From assembly GCA_902362775.1 (NCBI GenBank), contig CABIXV010000001.1, forward strand, positions 296,768 to 360,767: 64,000 bases of DNA. The letters run 5' to 3'. The translations under genes were made by a program, and so were the position numbers. The notes under the pieces were generated by a model that was given only the letters and a program-made list of their open reading frames with translations, was not told the DNA's origin and made no database searches. The DNA is from Clostridiales bacterium. GTDB lineage: Bacteria; Bacillota; Clostridia; Oscillospirales; Oscillospiraceae. Shown here piece by piece: positions 51,016 through 59,987 of the stretch (positions are counted from its first letter, which is position 1; the number at the start of each line of letters is the position of its first letter).

Positions 51016-52377
51016 GTGTCACGAGAAATACATCTTACCTCTGGCCCTATTATGCCCCAGCTAGTCCGGCTCTGTCTGCCTCTATTGGCTGCCAACGTGC
51101 TCCAGCAGCTGTACAACATCATCAATTCTCTGGTGGTGACCTACTACATCGGGGACAGTGCCTTTGCCGCCCTAGGGGTAGCCGAGAGCGTAATGAACCT
51201 GTTTATCTACGTCATCACCGGGGCCTGTATGGGCGCTTCCGTCCTGATCGCTCAGTTTTACGGCGAGGAAAACTTCCCCCGTCTGCGGCAGCAGCTCTAT
51301 GTGTCCGCCGTCCTCATCGGCGGATGTACCCTGGGCGCCGTCCTGTTGGGCCAGATTTTCCTGCCCCAGTTACTGGGCGTCATCCAGACTCCAGCGGAGC
51401 TGATGGGAGATGTGTCCTCCTATCTGCGCATTATTCTAATTGGCATGGTATTCACCTTCACCTATAACTATCTGGCCGCCACCCTCCGGGCTGTGGGAGA
51501 CACCCAGGCCGCCCTGTACTTTCTTCTCGCCTCCCTTGGATACAACCTAGTCTGCGCCTGGCTGCTGGTGGCGGTGCTTGACATGGGCATTCAGGGGACC
51601 GCTCTGGCCACCGCTTCCGCCCAGCTGCTGTCCACCCTGCTATGCTTCCTCTACATTCGCAAACGGCGTGCCTTTCTTACGATTCATCGGGGAGATATGA
51701 GAATGGACCGCCAGTTGGTCCGGCTGACCAGCAGCTATGCCGCTGTGGCGGCCCTCCAACAGTCCAGTCTCTACCTGGGCAAGCTCATCATCCAGAGCGC
51801 AGTCAACGGCATCAGCCTGGTAAGTACCGCTCCCATCTCCGCCTTCACCGCCGCCACCCGTGTGGAGAACTTCATTCAGGCCTTCGGCATAAGTGGATGT
51901 GAGTCCATCGCAATCTTTGTGGCCCAGAACCGGGGCGCCTGCCAGGAACGCCGCACCTATCAGGGATTTAGATGGGGGATTTTTACCCTTTTGACCATGG
52001 GTCTTTTCTTCTCCCTGACAATAAATCTGGGTGCCTATCCCCTGTCTGCCCTATTCCTGGGCGGCAAGGCGGAAGGGATGGAGCTATGTATCTCTTATTT
52101 GAAGTACATCAGCTGGTTCTATTTCCTGTCCTTCACCGGTCACGCCTGGGTCGGCTGGTACCGGGGCGTGGGACGGATGAACATTACCTTCTGGGGCACC
52201 ACCATTCAGATCGCCATGCGGGTAGCCGGGACCTATCTGCTGGTAGGGGCCATGGGGCTGGATGCGGTGGCTCTGGCCACCGGAGTGGGGTGGGTCGCAA
52301 TCAACATCTTCCACGCCTCTGTCTTTGTCCTAGCAGTCAAGGGCATCTGGCCCAAAAAGTCTCAGTCACCTCAATAA
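51016..52377 (+). CDS. MATE family efflux transporter
   Basis: About 453 residues with twelve membrane helices in two halves. Family marks are GPIMPQLVRLCLPLLAANVL, VTYYIGDSAFAALGVAESVM and, in the second half, NGISLVSTAPISAFTAATRV and FIQAFGISGCESIAIFVAQN. It would export drugs or other organic cations in exchange for Na+ or H+. I start at GTG 51016 because AGGAGG lies 9 bases upstream; an earlier in-frame ATG at 50980 has no ribosome site. The stop codon lies inside a long bidirectional terminator. Confidence 0.92.
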   Translation: MSREIHLTSGPIMPQLVRLCLPLLAANVLQQLYNIINSLVVTYYIGDSAFAALGVAESVMNLFIYVITGACMGASVLIAQFYGEENFPRLRQQLYVSAVLIGGCTLGAVLLGQIFLPQLLGVIQTPAELMGDVSSYLRIILIGMVFTFTYNYLAATLRAVGDTQAALYFLLASLGYNLVCAWLLVAVLDMGIQGTALATASAQLLSTLLCFLYIRKRRAFLTIHRGDMRMDRQLVRLTSSYAAVAALQQSSLYLGKLIIQSAVNGISLVSTAPISAFTAATRVENFIQAFGISGCESIAIFVAQNRGACQERRTYQGFRWGIFTLLTMGLFFSLTINLGAYPLSALFLGGKAEGMELCISYLKYISWFYFLSFTGHAWVGWYRGVGRMNITFWGTTIQIAMRVAGTYLLVGAMGLDAVALATGVGWVAINIFHASVFVLAVKGIWPKKSQSPQ

Positions 52378-52420
52378 GTGAGAAAGCCGCGGCCCACGGG
52401 CCGCGGCTTTCTCACTTATT
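52373..52420. terminator. Bidirectional terminator between MATE and secreted-protein genes
   Basis: A perfect 23-bp inverted repeat (52373-52395 with 52398-52420) with the MATE stop codon at its left edge. It serves both converging genes. Confidence 0.85.
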
Positions 52421-52428
52421 CAACAATT

Positions 52429-52968
52429 TCAGGAAACGGACCAGCCGCCTCGGACCAACAGCTTCACATCACTGGCAGCTGCCTTCAGGGTACGGTCTGG
52501 GATGGTGGACATATAGAGGTGGTTTTTCGTGAGGGAGGCGCCGCTGTTCACGGTCCCGCCGGTGGAGATATCAATGAGGGCGGGGCTGGTATTGGACTGG
52601 ACCGTGGCCGATCCCACCCGGAGTAGGACCTCGCAGCCTACCTCCAGAGCCATGGTCTGACCACTGGTCATCGTGACCAGGGTATAGGAGGCGCTGCCAG
52701 AACCGGCAGAACCGCCTGCCGCCTCTATCTCCTGCTGATATTTGGCTATCTGGGCAGCCAGCTGGGTGGATAGCTCCTGCTGCCGGACCTTAGTGTTCTC
52801 CTCCACCTTGGCCACCACCTCAGGAATAACCGTTTCATCCAGATAGCTCATGGTAACCAGAGGGTCATTTTGGTCCCCGTTGGCGGCCAGCACCACTCCA
52901 GCCCCCAGGCAGAGGGCGGCCAAGATGGCGGTTCCCGCCGCCAGGGTCCATCTCCTGCTTTTTTTCAT
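52429..52968 (-). CDS. Uncharacterised secreted or membrane-anchored protein
   Basis: 179 residues. An N-terminal signal or anchor helix (WTLAAGTAILAALCLGAGVV) is followed by MSYLDETVIPEVVAKVEENT, a coiled-coil-like segment (about 50-82) and a beta-rich domain with YTLVTMTSGQTMALEVGCEV, IDISTGGTVNSGASLTKNHL and LLVRGGWSVS at the end. I have seen the same layout in other Clostridia next to ndoA or alr, but no function is known. It lies 65 bases downstream of ndoA on the same strand. Confidence 0.75.
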   Translation of the reverse strand: MKKSRRWTLAAGTAILAALCLGAGVVLAANGDQNDPLVTMSYLDETVIPEVVAKVEENTKVRQQELSTQLAAQIAKYQQEIEAAGGSAGSGSASYTLVTMTSGQTMALEVGCEVLLRVGSATVQSNTSPALIDISTGGTVNSGASLTKNHLYMSTIPDRTLKAAASDVKLLVRGGWSVS

Positions 52969-53033
52969 GATAAGTACTCCTATCTCTGTCGCTGTCTTAT
53001 GTAGGCTCCGCCCATAGGCGGAGCCGCTTACTT

Positions 53034-53405
53034 TTACACCATGGTCTCTGGGTGCAGCCCGAAGCTGACCGCGATAGCGGTATCCACCTGCTTCATGACT
53101 CCCTCGTCCAGCCGGCCCATCTTTTCCCGCAGGCGACGCTTATCCAGGGTCCGCACCTGCTCCAGAAGGATAACCGACTCCTTGGGCAGCCCGCAGCTCA
53201 GAGGTGCCACCGAGATATGGGTGGGCAGTCTGGCCTTCCCTGTCTGGGAGGTGATGGCCGCGGCGATGACAGTCGGGCTATGACGGTTGCCCGTATCGTT
53301 TTGGACGATCAGAACAGGCCGCACGCCCCCCTGCTCACTGCCCACCACCGGGCTGAGATCGGCGTAAAAGATGTCGCCTCGCTTCACGCTGTTATCCACG
53401 TACAT
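53034..53405 (-). CDS. ndoA: Type II toxin, MazF/NdoA-family mRNA interferase
   Basis: 123 residues, the usual length. VKRGDIFYADLSPVVGSEQG, GVRPVLIVQNDTGNRHSPTV and the RLREKMGRLDEGVM end are typical of EndoA/NdoA, which cuts mRNA at specific short sites. In Bacillus the antitoxin gene ndoAI lies directly ahead; here the 270 bases up to alr hold no plausible antitoxin ORF. It may be controlled by an unlinked antitoxin or have been tamed. The ATG follows GGAGTGTGA. Confidence 0.93.
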   Translation of the reverse strand: MYVDNSVKRGDIFYADLSPVVGSEQGGVRPVLIVQNDTGNRHSPTVIAAAITSQTGKARLPTHISVAPLSCGLPKESVILLEQVRTLDKRRLREKMGRLDEGVMKQVDTAIAVSFGLHPETMV

Positions 53406-53675
53406 TCACACTCCGCTGGAAAGATAGTACGCGTTACAGGCGCCCACCGGGTCCTATGTAACGCTGTACTATGATTCTCCCACGGAGCGGCGGGGTTTAT
53501 ACTCTCCGCCAAAAAATAGCATTTTTTGCTTTGACCAAGCCCGCCGCGCCTTTGTACCCTGGAGAGGTCCTCCCCTCTCCGCCGCTCCAACTCATCCTAT
53601 GTGGGTCTGAGCCGGGCGGTCACGGGGCCGGACAGGCAGCGGGCCAGCCTGTCCGGTGGATTTTGGGGGCCAAAC
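53406..53675. other. Gap between alr and ndoA
   Basis: 270 bases with two hairpins (53622-53655 region, CCGGACAGGC and its complement; and GGAGAGG/CCTCTCC near 53565-53585) but no ORF with a ribosome site that could encode an ndoAI-type antitoxin. A TATAAA on the minus strand at about 53502 may be part of an ndoA promoter. Confidence 0.5.
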
Positions 53676-54815
53676 TCAACGGATCTCCCTTCCACCATCC
53701 AAATAGATACGGGGGACCCGCCGGGAGAGCTGGCACAATAATTCATAGACGATGGTCTCAGCCTGATCCGCAGCGCGCTGGGTCAGCCCAGGGCCATAGA
53801 TTCGGGCCACATCCCCCGGCGCCACGTCGGGCAGGTCCGTCACGTCCACCATGCACATATCCATACAGATGCGTCCAAGGACGGGGCACAGCCTGTCCCC
53901 GATCTGGACCTGCAGCTTGTTGGACAGGGATCTTGGCAGGCCGTCCCCATAACCGACCGGCAGGACAGCTACCCTGGAATCCCGCTCCAGCACGGCGGTA
54001 CAGCCATAGCTGATGGGGCTTCCGGCAGGCATTGGCCGGACGGCGGCCACCCGGCTTTTCAGAGTCATGACCGGGATCAGGCCGGGGGCCTCTATCCCCG
54101 GCGCGGGCGGGAAGCCGTATAGGGCGATGCCGGGACGGATCATATCCATGTGGCTCTGCCCATAGTGTAACACAGCGGCGCTGGCGCCGCAATGGTAAAT
54201 TGCGAAATGAAGCCCCCGGTCCTCCAGAGCCTTCTTCGCCTCCAGAAACCGCCTGAGTTGGGCTGCGGTGTAGGTCTCGTCCTCATCCGCAGCGGCGAAG
54301 TGGGTGAACATCCCCTCCACCTCCAGCCCAGGCAGGGCGCACAGGGCGGTCATCTTCTCCAGGGCGGAACCGTTCTCTCCATCCCCCCAGAGAAACCCCA
54401 GCCGTCCCATACCAGTGTCCACCTTCAGGTGGACGCGCAGCCTCTTTCCGGCGGCCAGCGCCACTCGGGACAGGGCCTGGGCGGACTCCAGATCCTCCAC
54501 AGTCTGGGTGATGTTCCAGTCCAGCAGGTCCTGGGCCAGCGCCGGGTCCGTCTGGCCCAGGCAGAGGATGGGCAGGACAATACCGCCCCGCCGCAGCTCC
54601 TCCCCCTCGGCTGCACAGGCCACCGCCAGCATATCCGCTCCCAGCTCCTGGAGCTTTTGGGCCACTGGAACCGCCCCATGGCCATAGGCGTCCGCCTTGA
54701 CCAGCCCCAAAAATCCGCAGCCCGCCGGGGTCAAGGCCTTTAGGGCCCGGTAATTGTGTGCCATGGCCCCCAAATCTATCTCCGCCCAGGTGCGGGCCTT
54801 CCGTCTGTCTGTCAT
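53676..54815 (-). CDS. alr: Alanine racemase
   Basis: 379 residues; makes D-alanine for the cell wall with PLP. WAEIDLGAMAHNYRAL, the PLP-lysine motif VKADAYGHGAVPVAQ, and the second catalytic Tyr region GSPISYGCTAV are present, with RPGIALYGFPP in the barrel. It stands in the lipoprotein-alr-ndoA order, which is common in Firmicutes. The start follows GAAGGTATGACCG. Confidence 0.96.
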   Translation of the reverse strand: MTDRRKARTWAEIDLGAMAHNYRALKALTPAGCGFLGLVKADAYGHGAVPVAQKLQELGADMLAVACAAEGEELRRGGIVLPILCLGQTDPALAQDLLDWNITQTVEDLESAQALSRVALAAGKRLRVHLKVDTGMGRLGFLWGDGENGSALEKMTALCALPGLEVEGMFTHFAAADEDETYTAAQLRRFLEAKKALEDRGLHFAIYHCGASAAVLHYGQSHMDMIRPGIALYGFPPAPGIEAPGLIPVMTLKSRVAAVRPMPAGSPISYGCTAVLERDSRVAVLPVGYGDGLPRSLSNKLQVQIGDRLCPVLGRICMDMCMVDVTDLPDVAPGDVARIYGPGLTQRAADQAETIVYELLCQLSRRVPRIYLDGGREIR

Positions 54816-54884
54816 CGGTCATACCTTCTTTTGTATCCAAATAGGGCCTGCCGCCCCATTTTCCTCTCCCAAGGGCCTGTTCCC

Positions 54885-55469
54885 CTAGGACATAGCAAAA
54901 TCTGTAAACTCACATAAAATGGCCCGGAATCCGTCCACCGATATCTCGCCTCTGGACAGGGCATGGGTAGAGGTGTCGAACCACAGGGATACCTCGCTTC
55001 CGGTGCCCGGAGTTCCCTCCGGGTCCCCACAGTCCATACGGAGCAGGGCGCCGTCCTCCTCCAGCGCGCAGGACACGATGTAGCCTGACCGGGCCCCTTC
55101 CAGCAGGGCGGGGACGGCGGACACAGGGCTCAACCCCTCCGGGTCCAGCGGGCCCGTTTCCACTGAAAGACCGTCATATTCCAGCTGTCCATCCTGCCCT
55201 GTAACGCGGGCCGTGATGCCGGCCACCGTGTCCGGAGCGGACAGGGTCAGAGTGGTCTCCTCGCCGTCCACCGCCACCGCCAGCTCATACTGGTACACCC
55301 GCTGCCCGTAGTCGGCGGTAATGGCCGCCTGCCCTGCGCAGGAGCCCATGGCCAGATACTCCCCCCGGATCTGTAAGGCCAGCTCCTCCGCCTCGTTCCC
55401 TTCCGCTCCGCCGGTACAGGCGGATAGCAGCAGGATCATCATTGGTACGCAAAACAGAAGTTTGCGCAC
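54885..55469 (-). CDS. Lipoprotein, possibly GerS/LolA-like
   Basis: 194 residues with a lipoprotein signal (MILLLSACTGG), then AEELALQIRGEYLAMGSCAG and a beta-rich body (YEYELAVAVDGEETTLTLS pattern) ending VDGFRAILCEFTDFAMS. In C. difficile the germination lipoprotein gene gerS lies beside an alanine racemase gene and has a LolA-like fold of similar size; the neighbourhood here is the same, but the sequence link is not established by a search. The ATG has GGAGGGAAAACTGTGC upstream. It lies between nnr and alr. Confidence 0.75.
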   Translation of the reverse strand: MRKLLFCVPMMILLLSACTGGAEGNEAEELALQIRGEYLAMGSCAGQAAITADYGQRVYQYELAVAVDGEETTLTLSAPDTVAGITARVTGQDGQLEYDGLSVETGPLDPEGLSPVSAVPALLEGARSGYIVSCALEEDGALLRMDCGDPEGTPGTGSEVSLWFDTSTHALSRGEISVDGFRAILCEFTDFAMS

Positions 55470-55501
55470 AGTTTTCCCTCCAAAGCGTCATGAATAGGCT
55501 T

Positions 55502-57193
55502 TTATTTTCGCTCCTCATTCTCCTTCAGCACCTCGGGGAGCATCCCGATCAGGTCAGAGGGCAGCATGGCGTACTCCCCAAACCGTTGAGCACACTTGTC
55601 CCCGGCCTTCCCATGAAGCCACACAGCCAGAGCAGTTGTTTCCGACACCGCGGCATGGGGTCCCTGAAGGTGCTTTTGTCCCAGCAGGGCGGCGATCATC
55701 CCGGCCAGCACATCGCCGGAGCCTCCCTTTGCCATGCCGGGATTCCCGGTACCGTTGAGCCAGGTGCGGCCGTCTGGAGCGGCAGTGACAGTGCCCCGCC
55801 CCTTGAGGACCAACGTGCAGCGGTGGTCCTTGGCAAAGGTCCGGGCTGCCGCCACCCTGTCCTGGATGGGGAGGGCACACCCCGTCAACCGGACAAATTC
55901 CCCGGCGTGAGGGGTCAGGACCGTGGCCGCCCGCCGTCTGTCCAAACTATCTATATGCCCGGACAGGGCATTTATGCCATCGGCGTCCAGCACCACCGGT
56001 ATCTCCAGGTCACATAGCAGGGAGCGCACCAGCCGCTCCATCCGCGGATGCCGGCCCAGGCCCGGACCGATCACAGCCACATCACAGGACCGGGCCTTCT
56101 CCAATAGTTTATCATACTCCTCCGGCAGAGGAAAGGCCATGGCCTCCTGGCACTTGACAGCCACAATGGGATAGATCTCTCGGGGCACTCCCACATAGAC
56201 CAGTCCGGCTCCGGTGCGCAGCGCCCCACAGGCGGCCAGCACAGGAGCTCCGGTATAGCCCTCGCTGCCCCCCAAAATAAACACCTTTCCAAAGTCCCCC
56301 TTGTGGCCGTCTGCCGGCCGGCGGGGGAGATTCCAGTGCATATAGTCCGGACGGAGCTCTATTGGCTCCGGGCCCCGCCATATCATCTGGTGAACCAGGT
56401 CCTGGGGGATGCCGATATGGGCCACCCGCACCTCTCCGGCACAGCCCGCACCAGCGCCCAAATAGAGCCCCGGCTTGGCGCAGGTGAAGGTAACTGTAGT
56501 TTCGGCCTGGACAGCCTGGCCCAGTATCTCCCCAGTGTCCCCATCCACTCCGGAGGGCAGGTCGCATGACACTACGGGGGCCCGCCGGCCGTTCATCCAC
56601 TGGACCGCCGCCAAAAAATCCCCCTCCAGCGGCCGCTTCAGCCCCACCCCGAACAGGGCGTCCACATAGCAGTCGCAGGTCCCCAGCCAGGCCGCCAGCC
56701 TCCTGTCCTCCAGGTCCAGAGGCTCCAACACGCCGCCGGCCTCAATCAGACGGGCCTCCATCGCCTTTGCGTCCGGCGTCATCTTCTCCCGGCCGCCCAC
56801 CAAAAAGGCGCGGACACGATAGCCCTCCTCCAGCAGGATGCGGGCGGCGGCGATGCCGTCCCCACCGTTGTTGCCAGGACCGCAGAAAACAGCGATCCTC
56901 TGGGTGGGGTCGGTATTTTTGCTCTCCACGATGGCCCGGACAGCCTCCATCTCCCGCTGCTCCTCCGGCGTGGGCTCCCGGCTGTCCTCCATCATAACAA
57001 ATGCTACCGAAACAGCCGACCCAATCACGCCATCCGGCCGTCTTGGCCCCTTCACAGGCCCCACCAGATCGACCACCGCCTGGGCCGCCTCCCGGGCGGC
57101 GTTCTCCATCAGCTCCAGAGAGGGGATCCCCCGCTCCTCAATGGTCCTCCGGTCCAATTCCCTCATCTGCTCTGTGGTGGCAAGCATACTCAT
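55502..57193 (-). CDS. nnr: Bifunctional NAD(P)H-hydrate epimerase / dehydratase
   Basis: About 563 residues; repairs damaged NADH and NADPH. The N-terminal YjeF_N epimerase domain has ELMENAAREAAQAVVDL, FCGPGNNGGDGIAAARILLE and DLPSGVDGDTG; the C-terminal ADP/ATP-dependent dehydratase domain has GPGLGRHPRMERLV, TPHAGEFVRLTG and NPGMAKGGSGDVLAGMIAAL. I use ATG 57191-57193 after GGAAGGAGCGGG. The start overlaps the stop of the 57190 gene by 4 bases. Confidence 0.95.
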   Translation of the reverse strand: MSMLATTEQMRELDRRTIEERGIPSLELMENAAREAAQAVVDLVGPVKGPRRPDGVIGSAVSVAFVMMEDSREPTPEEQREMEAVRAIVESKNTDPTQRIAVFCGPGNNGGDGIAAARILLEEGYRVRAFLVGGREKMTPDAKAMEARLIEAGGVLEPLDLEDRRLAAWLGTCDCYVDALFGVGLKRPLEGDFLAAVQWMNGRRAPVVSCDLPSGVDGDTGEILGQAVQAETTVTFTCAKPGLYLGAGAGCAGEVRVAHIGIPQDLVHQMIWRGPEPIELRPDYMHWNLPRRPADGHKGDFGKVFILGGSEGYTGAPVLAACGALRTGAGLVYVGVPREIYPIVAVKCQEAMAFPLPEEYDKLLEKARSCDVAVIGPGLGRHPRMERLVRSLLCDLEIPVVLDADGINALSGHIDSLDRRRAATVLTPHAGEFVRLTGCALPIQDRVAAARTFAKDHRCTLVLKGRGTVTAAPDGRTWLNGTGNPGMAKGGSGDVLAGMIAALLGQKHLQGPHAAVSETTALAVWLHGKAGDKCAQRFGEYAMLPSDLIGMLPEVLKENEERK

Positions 57194-57696
57194 TTTTCCC
57201 GCTCCTTCCATCCCTTTGGCAGCAGCTCCTCCACTGGGACTAATTCCACCACCTGGGCCGCCGCCGTCTTCGATGGGTATACTGTCAGCTCCAGGGCCGG
57301 CTCCCACAGCTCCCGGACCTCCTCCCCCGCCAGCAGCCGTCCGGAAAATCGCTCCATACCTTCCGACACCAGGAACACCGCCCCGTCCGGGGTGACGCAG
57401 TAAACCCCGTCTCCGATGGATTCCGCCCGGCCATACCAGCCGCCATCCCGGTCCCGGGCGACAAGTTCCATATAGGGCACTGTAAAAAACGGGGCGTTGG
57501 GAATGTCCTCGTCCTCAAAGAAAAAGAACACCCCGGCCCGCTTCGCCATCTCCTGATACTGAGGCAGCTCCTTCCGGATCTTGGCCTGCTCGGTGTGGAT
57601 CACAGTCCCGGCGGGAAGGACCTTCGCCTCGCTGCTTAAGAGCCCCAGCGCGCCAAATCGATTCAGCTCCCCCATGTCAAAGTAGACGGTCCTCAC
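57190..57696 (-). CDS. Uncharacterised protein next to nnr
   Basis: About 168 residues, soluble; I do not recognise a family. VYFDMGELNRFGALGLLSSE at the N-terminus and a run of aromatic and acidic residues (FFFFEDEDIPNAPFFTVPYM) are the main features. I use GTG 57694-57696 because AGGGGAGAGAACT precedes it; the earlier ATG has none. It is translationally coupled to nnr. Monocistronic otherwise, and separated from the suf genes by a terminator. Confidence 0.75.
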   Translation of the reverse strand: MRTVYFDMGELNRFGALGLLSSEAKVLPAGTVIHTEQAKIRKELPQYQEMAKRAGVFFFFEDEDIPNAPFFTVPYMELVARDRDGGWYGRAESIGDGVYCVTPDGAVFLVSEGMERFSGRLLAGEEVRELWEPALELTVYPSKTAAAQVVELVPVEELLPKGWKEREK

Positions 57697-57748
57697 AGTT
57701 CTCTCCCCTGTCACAGATTTTTTCCCATTCTACCACACTTCCCCGGAC

Positions 57749-57781
57749 AAAAAAAGAGGGGGAGGGCCTCCGGCCCTCCCC
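57749..57781 (-). terminator. Terminator of the sufC-sufB unit
   Basis: On the minus strand a 10-bp stem (57772-57781 with 57758-57768 region) is followed by CTCTTTTTTTG, 12 bases after the sufB stop. Confidence 0.85.
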
Positions 57782-57792
57782 GAATTCAATCT

Positions 57793-58710
57793 TTATTTCA
57801 AAAATCCGTTGACGATCTGTTCCTCGGCCTCTTTCTCCGTCAGGCCAAGGGTCATGAGCTTTGTGAGCTGCTCTCCGGCGATCTTGCCGATAGCCGCCTC
57901 GTGGATGAGCTGGGCGTCCAGACAGTTGGCGGTGACCTCCGGGATGGCGGACACCACGCCCTGATCCATGATAATGGCATCGCACTCAGAGTGGCCGTAG
58001 CAGGCGGCGTTCCCGTTGATGCGGGCCAGGAACACCTGCTTGGACTCGCCCCGGGCCACAGACCGGGAGATGACATTGGTGTGGCAGCCCTCCCCGTCCA
58101 GATCCACTGTGAAATCGGACTTGGCCAGTTGGCGGCCGTGGGTCATCACCTTCTCCTTGATAATAAGGGTGGAATTGGGCCCCAGCTTGGCCTTAGTCGT
58201 GCGGATGGTGGAGTCCACTCCCTTGATCTGGGTGGTCTCCATCTCCATGTAGCTGCCCTCCCGCATCTCCACGATGGTAGTGGGATTCATGATATTCTCT
58301 CCCAGTCCGTCCCCCTCGCCGTAGTGGCGCTCCACATAGCGCACCCGGGCGTTTTTCCCCACATAGAAGGCATGAATACCAGAGTGCTCCGAGTTCTGCA
58401 CCCCGCAGTTGTGGATGCCGCAGCCGGCCACGATGGTCACGTCGCAGTCGTCCCCGATGAAGAAGTCGTTGTACACCGTTTCGGTCAGGCCGCTCTCACT
58501 GAGGACCACTGGGATGTGGACCGACTGGTTTTTGGTACCGGGCTTGATAATGATGTCGATGCCGTCCTTGTCCGTCTTGGAAACAATATCGATGCTGGCA
58601 GTGGTATTCCGGGCAGCCGCCTTCCCGTTGGCCCGAATGTTATAGGCCCCCTCAGGCACGCCGTGGAGCTCCGCCACCTGCTCCAGCAGGTTCTTTTGGA
58701 TTGCGTCCAT
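57793..58710 (-). CDS. SufB/SufD family Fe-S cluster assembly protein
   Basis: 305 residues, shorter than standard SufB (about 465) and typical of the compact SufBD seen with SufC in many anaerobes and archaea. GCGIHNCGVQNSEHSGIHAF (the beta-helix core), EGCHTNVISRSVARGESKQV and FLARINGNAACYGHSECDAI (with the Cys used for the cluster) are family marks. It forms the minimal Fe-S scaffold with SufC, whose gene is 13 bases upstream. The start follows GGAGGGATTTTT. Confidence 0.93.
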   Translation of the reverse strand: MDAIQKNLLEQVAELHGVPEGAYNIRANGKAAARNTTASIDIVSKTDKDGIDIIIKPGTKNQSVHIPVVLSESGLTETVYNDFFIGDDCDVTIVAGCGIHNCGVQNSEHSGIHAFYVGKNARVRYVERHYGEGDGLGENIMNPTTIVEMREGSYMEMETTQIKGVDSTIRTTKAKLGPNSTLIIKEKVMTHGRQLAKSDFTVDLDGEGCHTNVISRSVARGESKQVFLARINGNAACYGHSECDAIIMDQGVVSAIPEVTANCLDAQLIHEAAIGKIAGEQLTKLMTLGLTEKEAEEQIVNGFLK

Positions 58711-58723
58711 AAAAATCCCTCCT

Positions 58724-59452
58724 TTACCGCACCTTGTCCGTCAGGGCGCTGCAAACCTCAGGCGCCGCTCCCAGCAGCGAGGGCAGGATATCCTTCCTGG
58801 GCCCGTCCCGCTGGACCTGGCCGTCCGCCAGGACGATAATGCGGTCAGCGATGTTCAAAATCCTCTCCTGATGGGAGATGATGAGGATGGAGCCGTTGAT
58901 CTTCTCATGCAGGTGCTCAAACACCTGGATGAGGTTGCTGAAGGACCACAGGTCAATGCCCGCCTCCGGCTCGTCAAAGACAGACAGCTTGGTGGAACGG
59001 GCCATAATCATGGCAATCTCAATGCGCTTCAGCTCTCCACCGGACAGAGAGGCGTCCACTTCCCGGTCGATATAGTCCTTGGCGCACAGGCCCACCTCTG
59101 AAAGATAGTTGCAGGCCTCCGGCACGCCGATGCTCTTTCCGCTGGCCAGGGTGATCAGATCCTTCACCGTCAGCCCCTTGAAGCGAACCGGCTGCTGGAA
59201 GGCAAAGCTGATGCCCTTCCGGGCCCGCTCGGTGATGGACAGGCCGGTGATATCCTCTCCGTCCAGCAGGATGCGCCCCTGGGTGGGCGTCAGGATGCCG
59301 GCGATGACCTTGGCCAGAGTGGATTTCCCCCCTCCGTTGGGTCCGGTGATGGCCACGAACCGCTCGCTGATGGTCAAATCGATATCGCGCAGGATGCCCT
59401 TGTTGTCGCCGTCCTGTTCCACGTCATAGCTGATATGCTGTAATTCCAGCAT
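58724..59452 (-). CDS. sufC: Fe-S cluster assembly ATPase SufC
   Basis: 242 residues. Walker A is GPNGGGKSTLAKV, the signature LSGGELKRIEIAM and Walker B VFDEPEAGID. It powers Fe-S assembly on the SufBD scaffold in the cytoplasm. The ATG is preceded by AGGAGGGGTTCCC. It leads a two-gene unit with sufB, under the promoter at 59557-59585. Confidence 0.95.
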   Translation of the reverse strand: MLELQHISYDVEQDGDNKGILRDIDLTISERFVAITGPNGGGKSTLAKVIAGILTPTQGRILLDGEDITGLSITERARKGISFAFQQPVRFKGLTVKDLITLASGKSIGVPEACNYLSEVGLCAKDYIDREVDASLSGGELKRIEIAMIMARSTKLSVFDEPEAGIDLWSFSNLIQVFEHLHEKINGSILIISHQERILNIADRIIVLADGQVQRDGPRKDILPSLLGAAPEVCSALTDKVR

Positions 59453-59556
59453 GGGAACCCCTCCTATGGTTTCCGGCTCTGGAGCCGGTCTGTCTAAACA
59501 GTATCATGCCCCCTGGACTGGGCCGCCAAACAGGGCCTGTCCTTTGAGGCGTCTTT

Positions 59557-59585
59557 ATTCTATCACGGGAGGGAGAATTTGTCTA
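59557..59585 (-). promoter_or_regulatory. Sigma-A promoter of the sufC-sufB unit
   Basis: On the minus strand TAGACA (59580-59585), 17 bases, TAGAAT (59557-59562), about 100 bases before the sufC start. Confidence 0.65.
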
Positions 59586-59724
59586 TCCTTAATTTCCTAC
59601 TTTTTTAATAGGAATTTTATTTTTCAGATTTTATGCTTTATTATCCTGGCCCTCAAGGGATCAGCCCCCTCTTTACAGGGAAGTATATACAGAATGACAC
59701 CTCTTTTAAAAAGGAGGTCCCGCC

Positions 59725-59949
59725 ATGAGAGATACCGCTCTCCCTCCTCCTGTGTCGCTACGGCGCGGAGCGCCTGGACTGGAAGGGGCTTATACTCTGC
59801 TTGATTGGGCTCAATCTTGTCCCGCTCCTCCTTGCGGCCCGCCCCGCCCGGCCCTCCTCTTTGGTTCTCCCGAGGGGCCCTGCATCCGGCCCTTTTCAGG
59901 TCTCCTCTTTCTCTGCGGGTCAGCTTTTTCATATTTTTCGTCGGGATGA
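59725..59949 (+). pseudogene. Possible small membrane-protein gene, frameshifted
   Basis: AAAAAGGAGGTCCCGCC precedes an ATG at 59725, an excellent ribosome site. The frame opened by it is proline-rich and shapeless. In the next frame the same DNA reads RYGAERLDWKGLILCLIGL and NLVPLLLAARPARP, which looks like a genuine membrane helix. A single-base change within the CTCCCTCCTCCT stretch (about 59742-59753) would join the ATG to that frame. Either a frameshifted small gene or chance; there is no known family. The area 59590-59720 upstream is AT-rich without a gene. Confidence 0.3.
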
Positions 59950-59950
59950 C

Positions 59951-59979
59951 TTGCATTCCCGGCGCTTTTGTGATATAAG
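59951..59979 (+). promoter_or_regulatory. Sigma-A promoter of the T-box operon
   Basis: TTGCAT (59951-59956), 17 bases, TATAAG (59974-59979), just before the T-box leader. Confidence 0.7.
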
Positions 59980-59987
59980 TACCTTTA

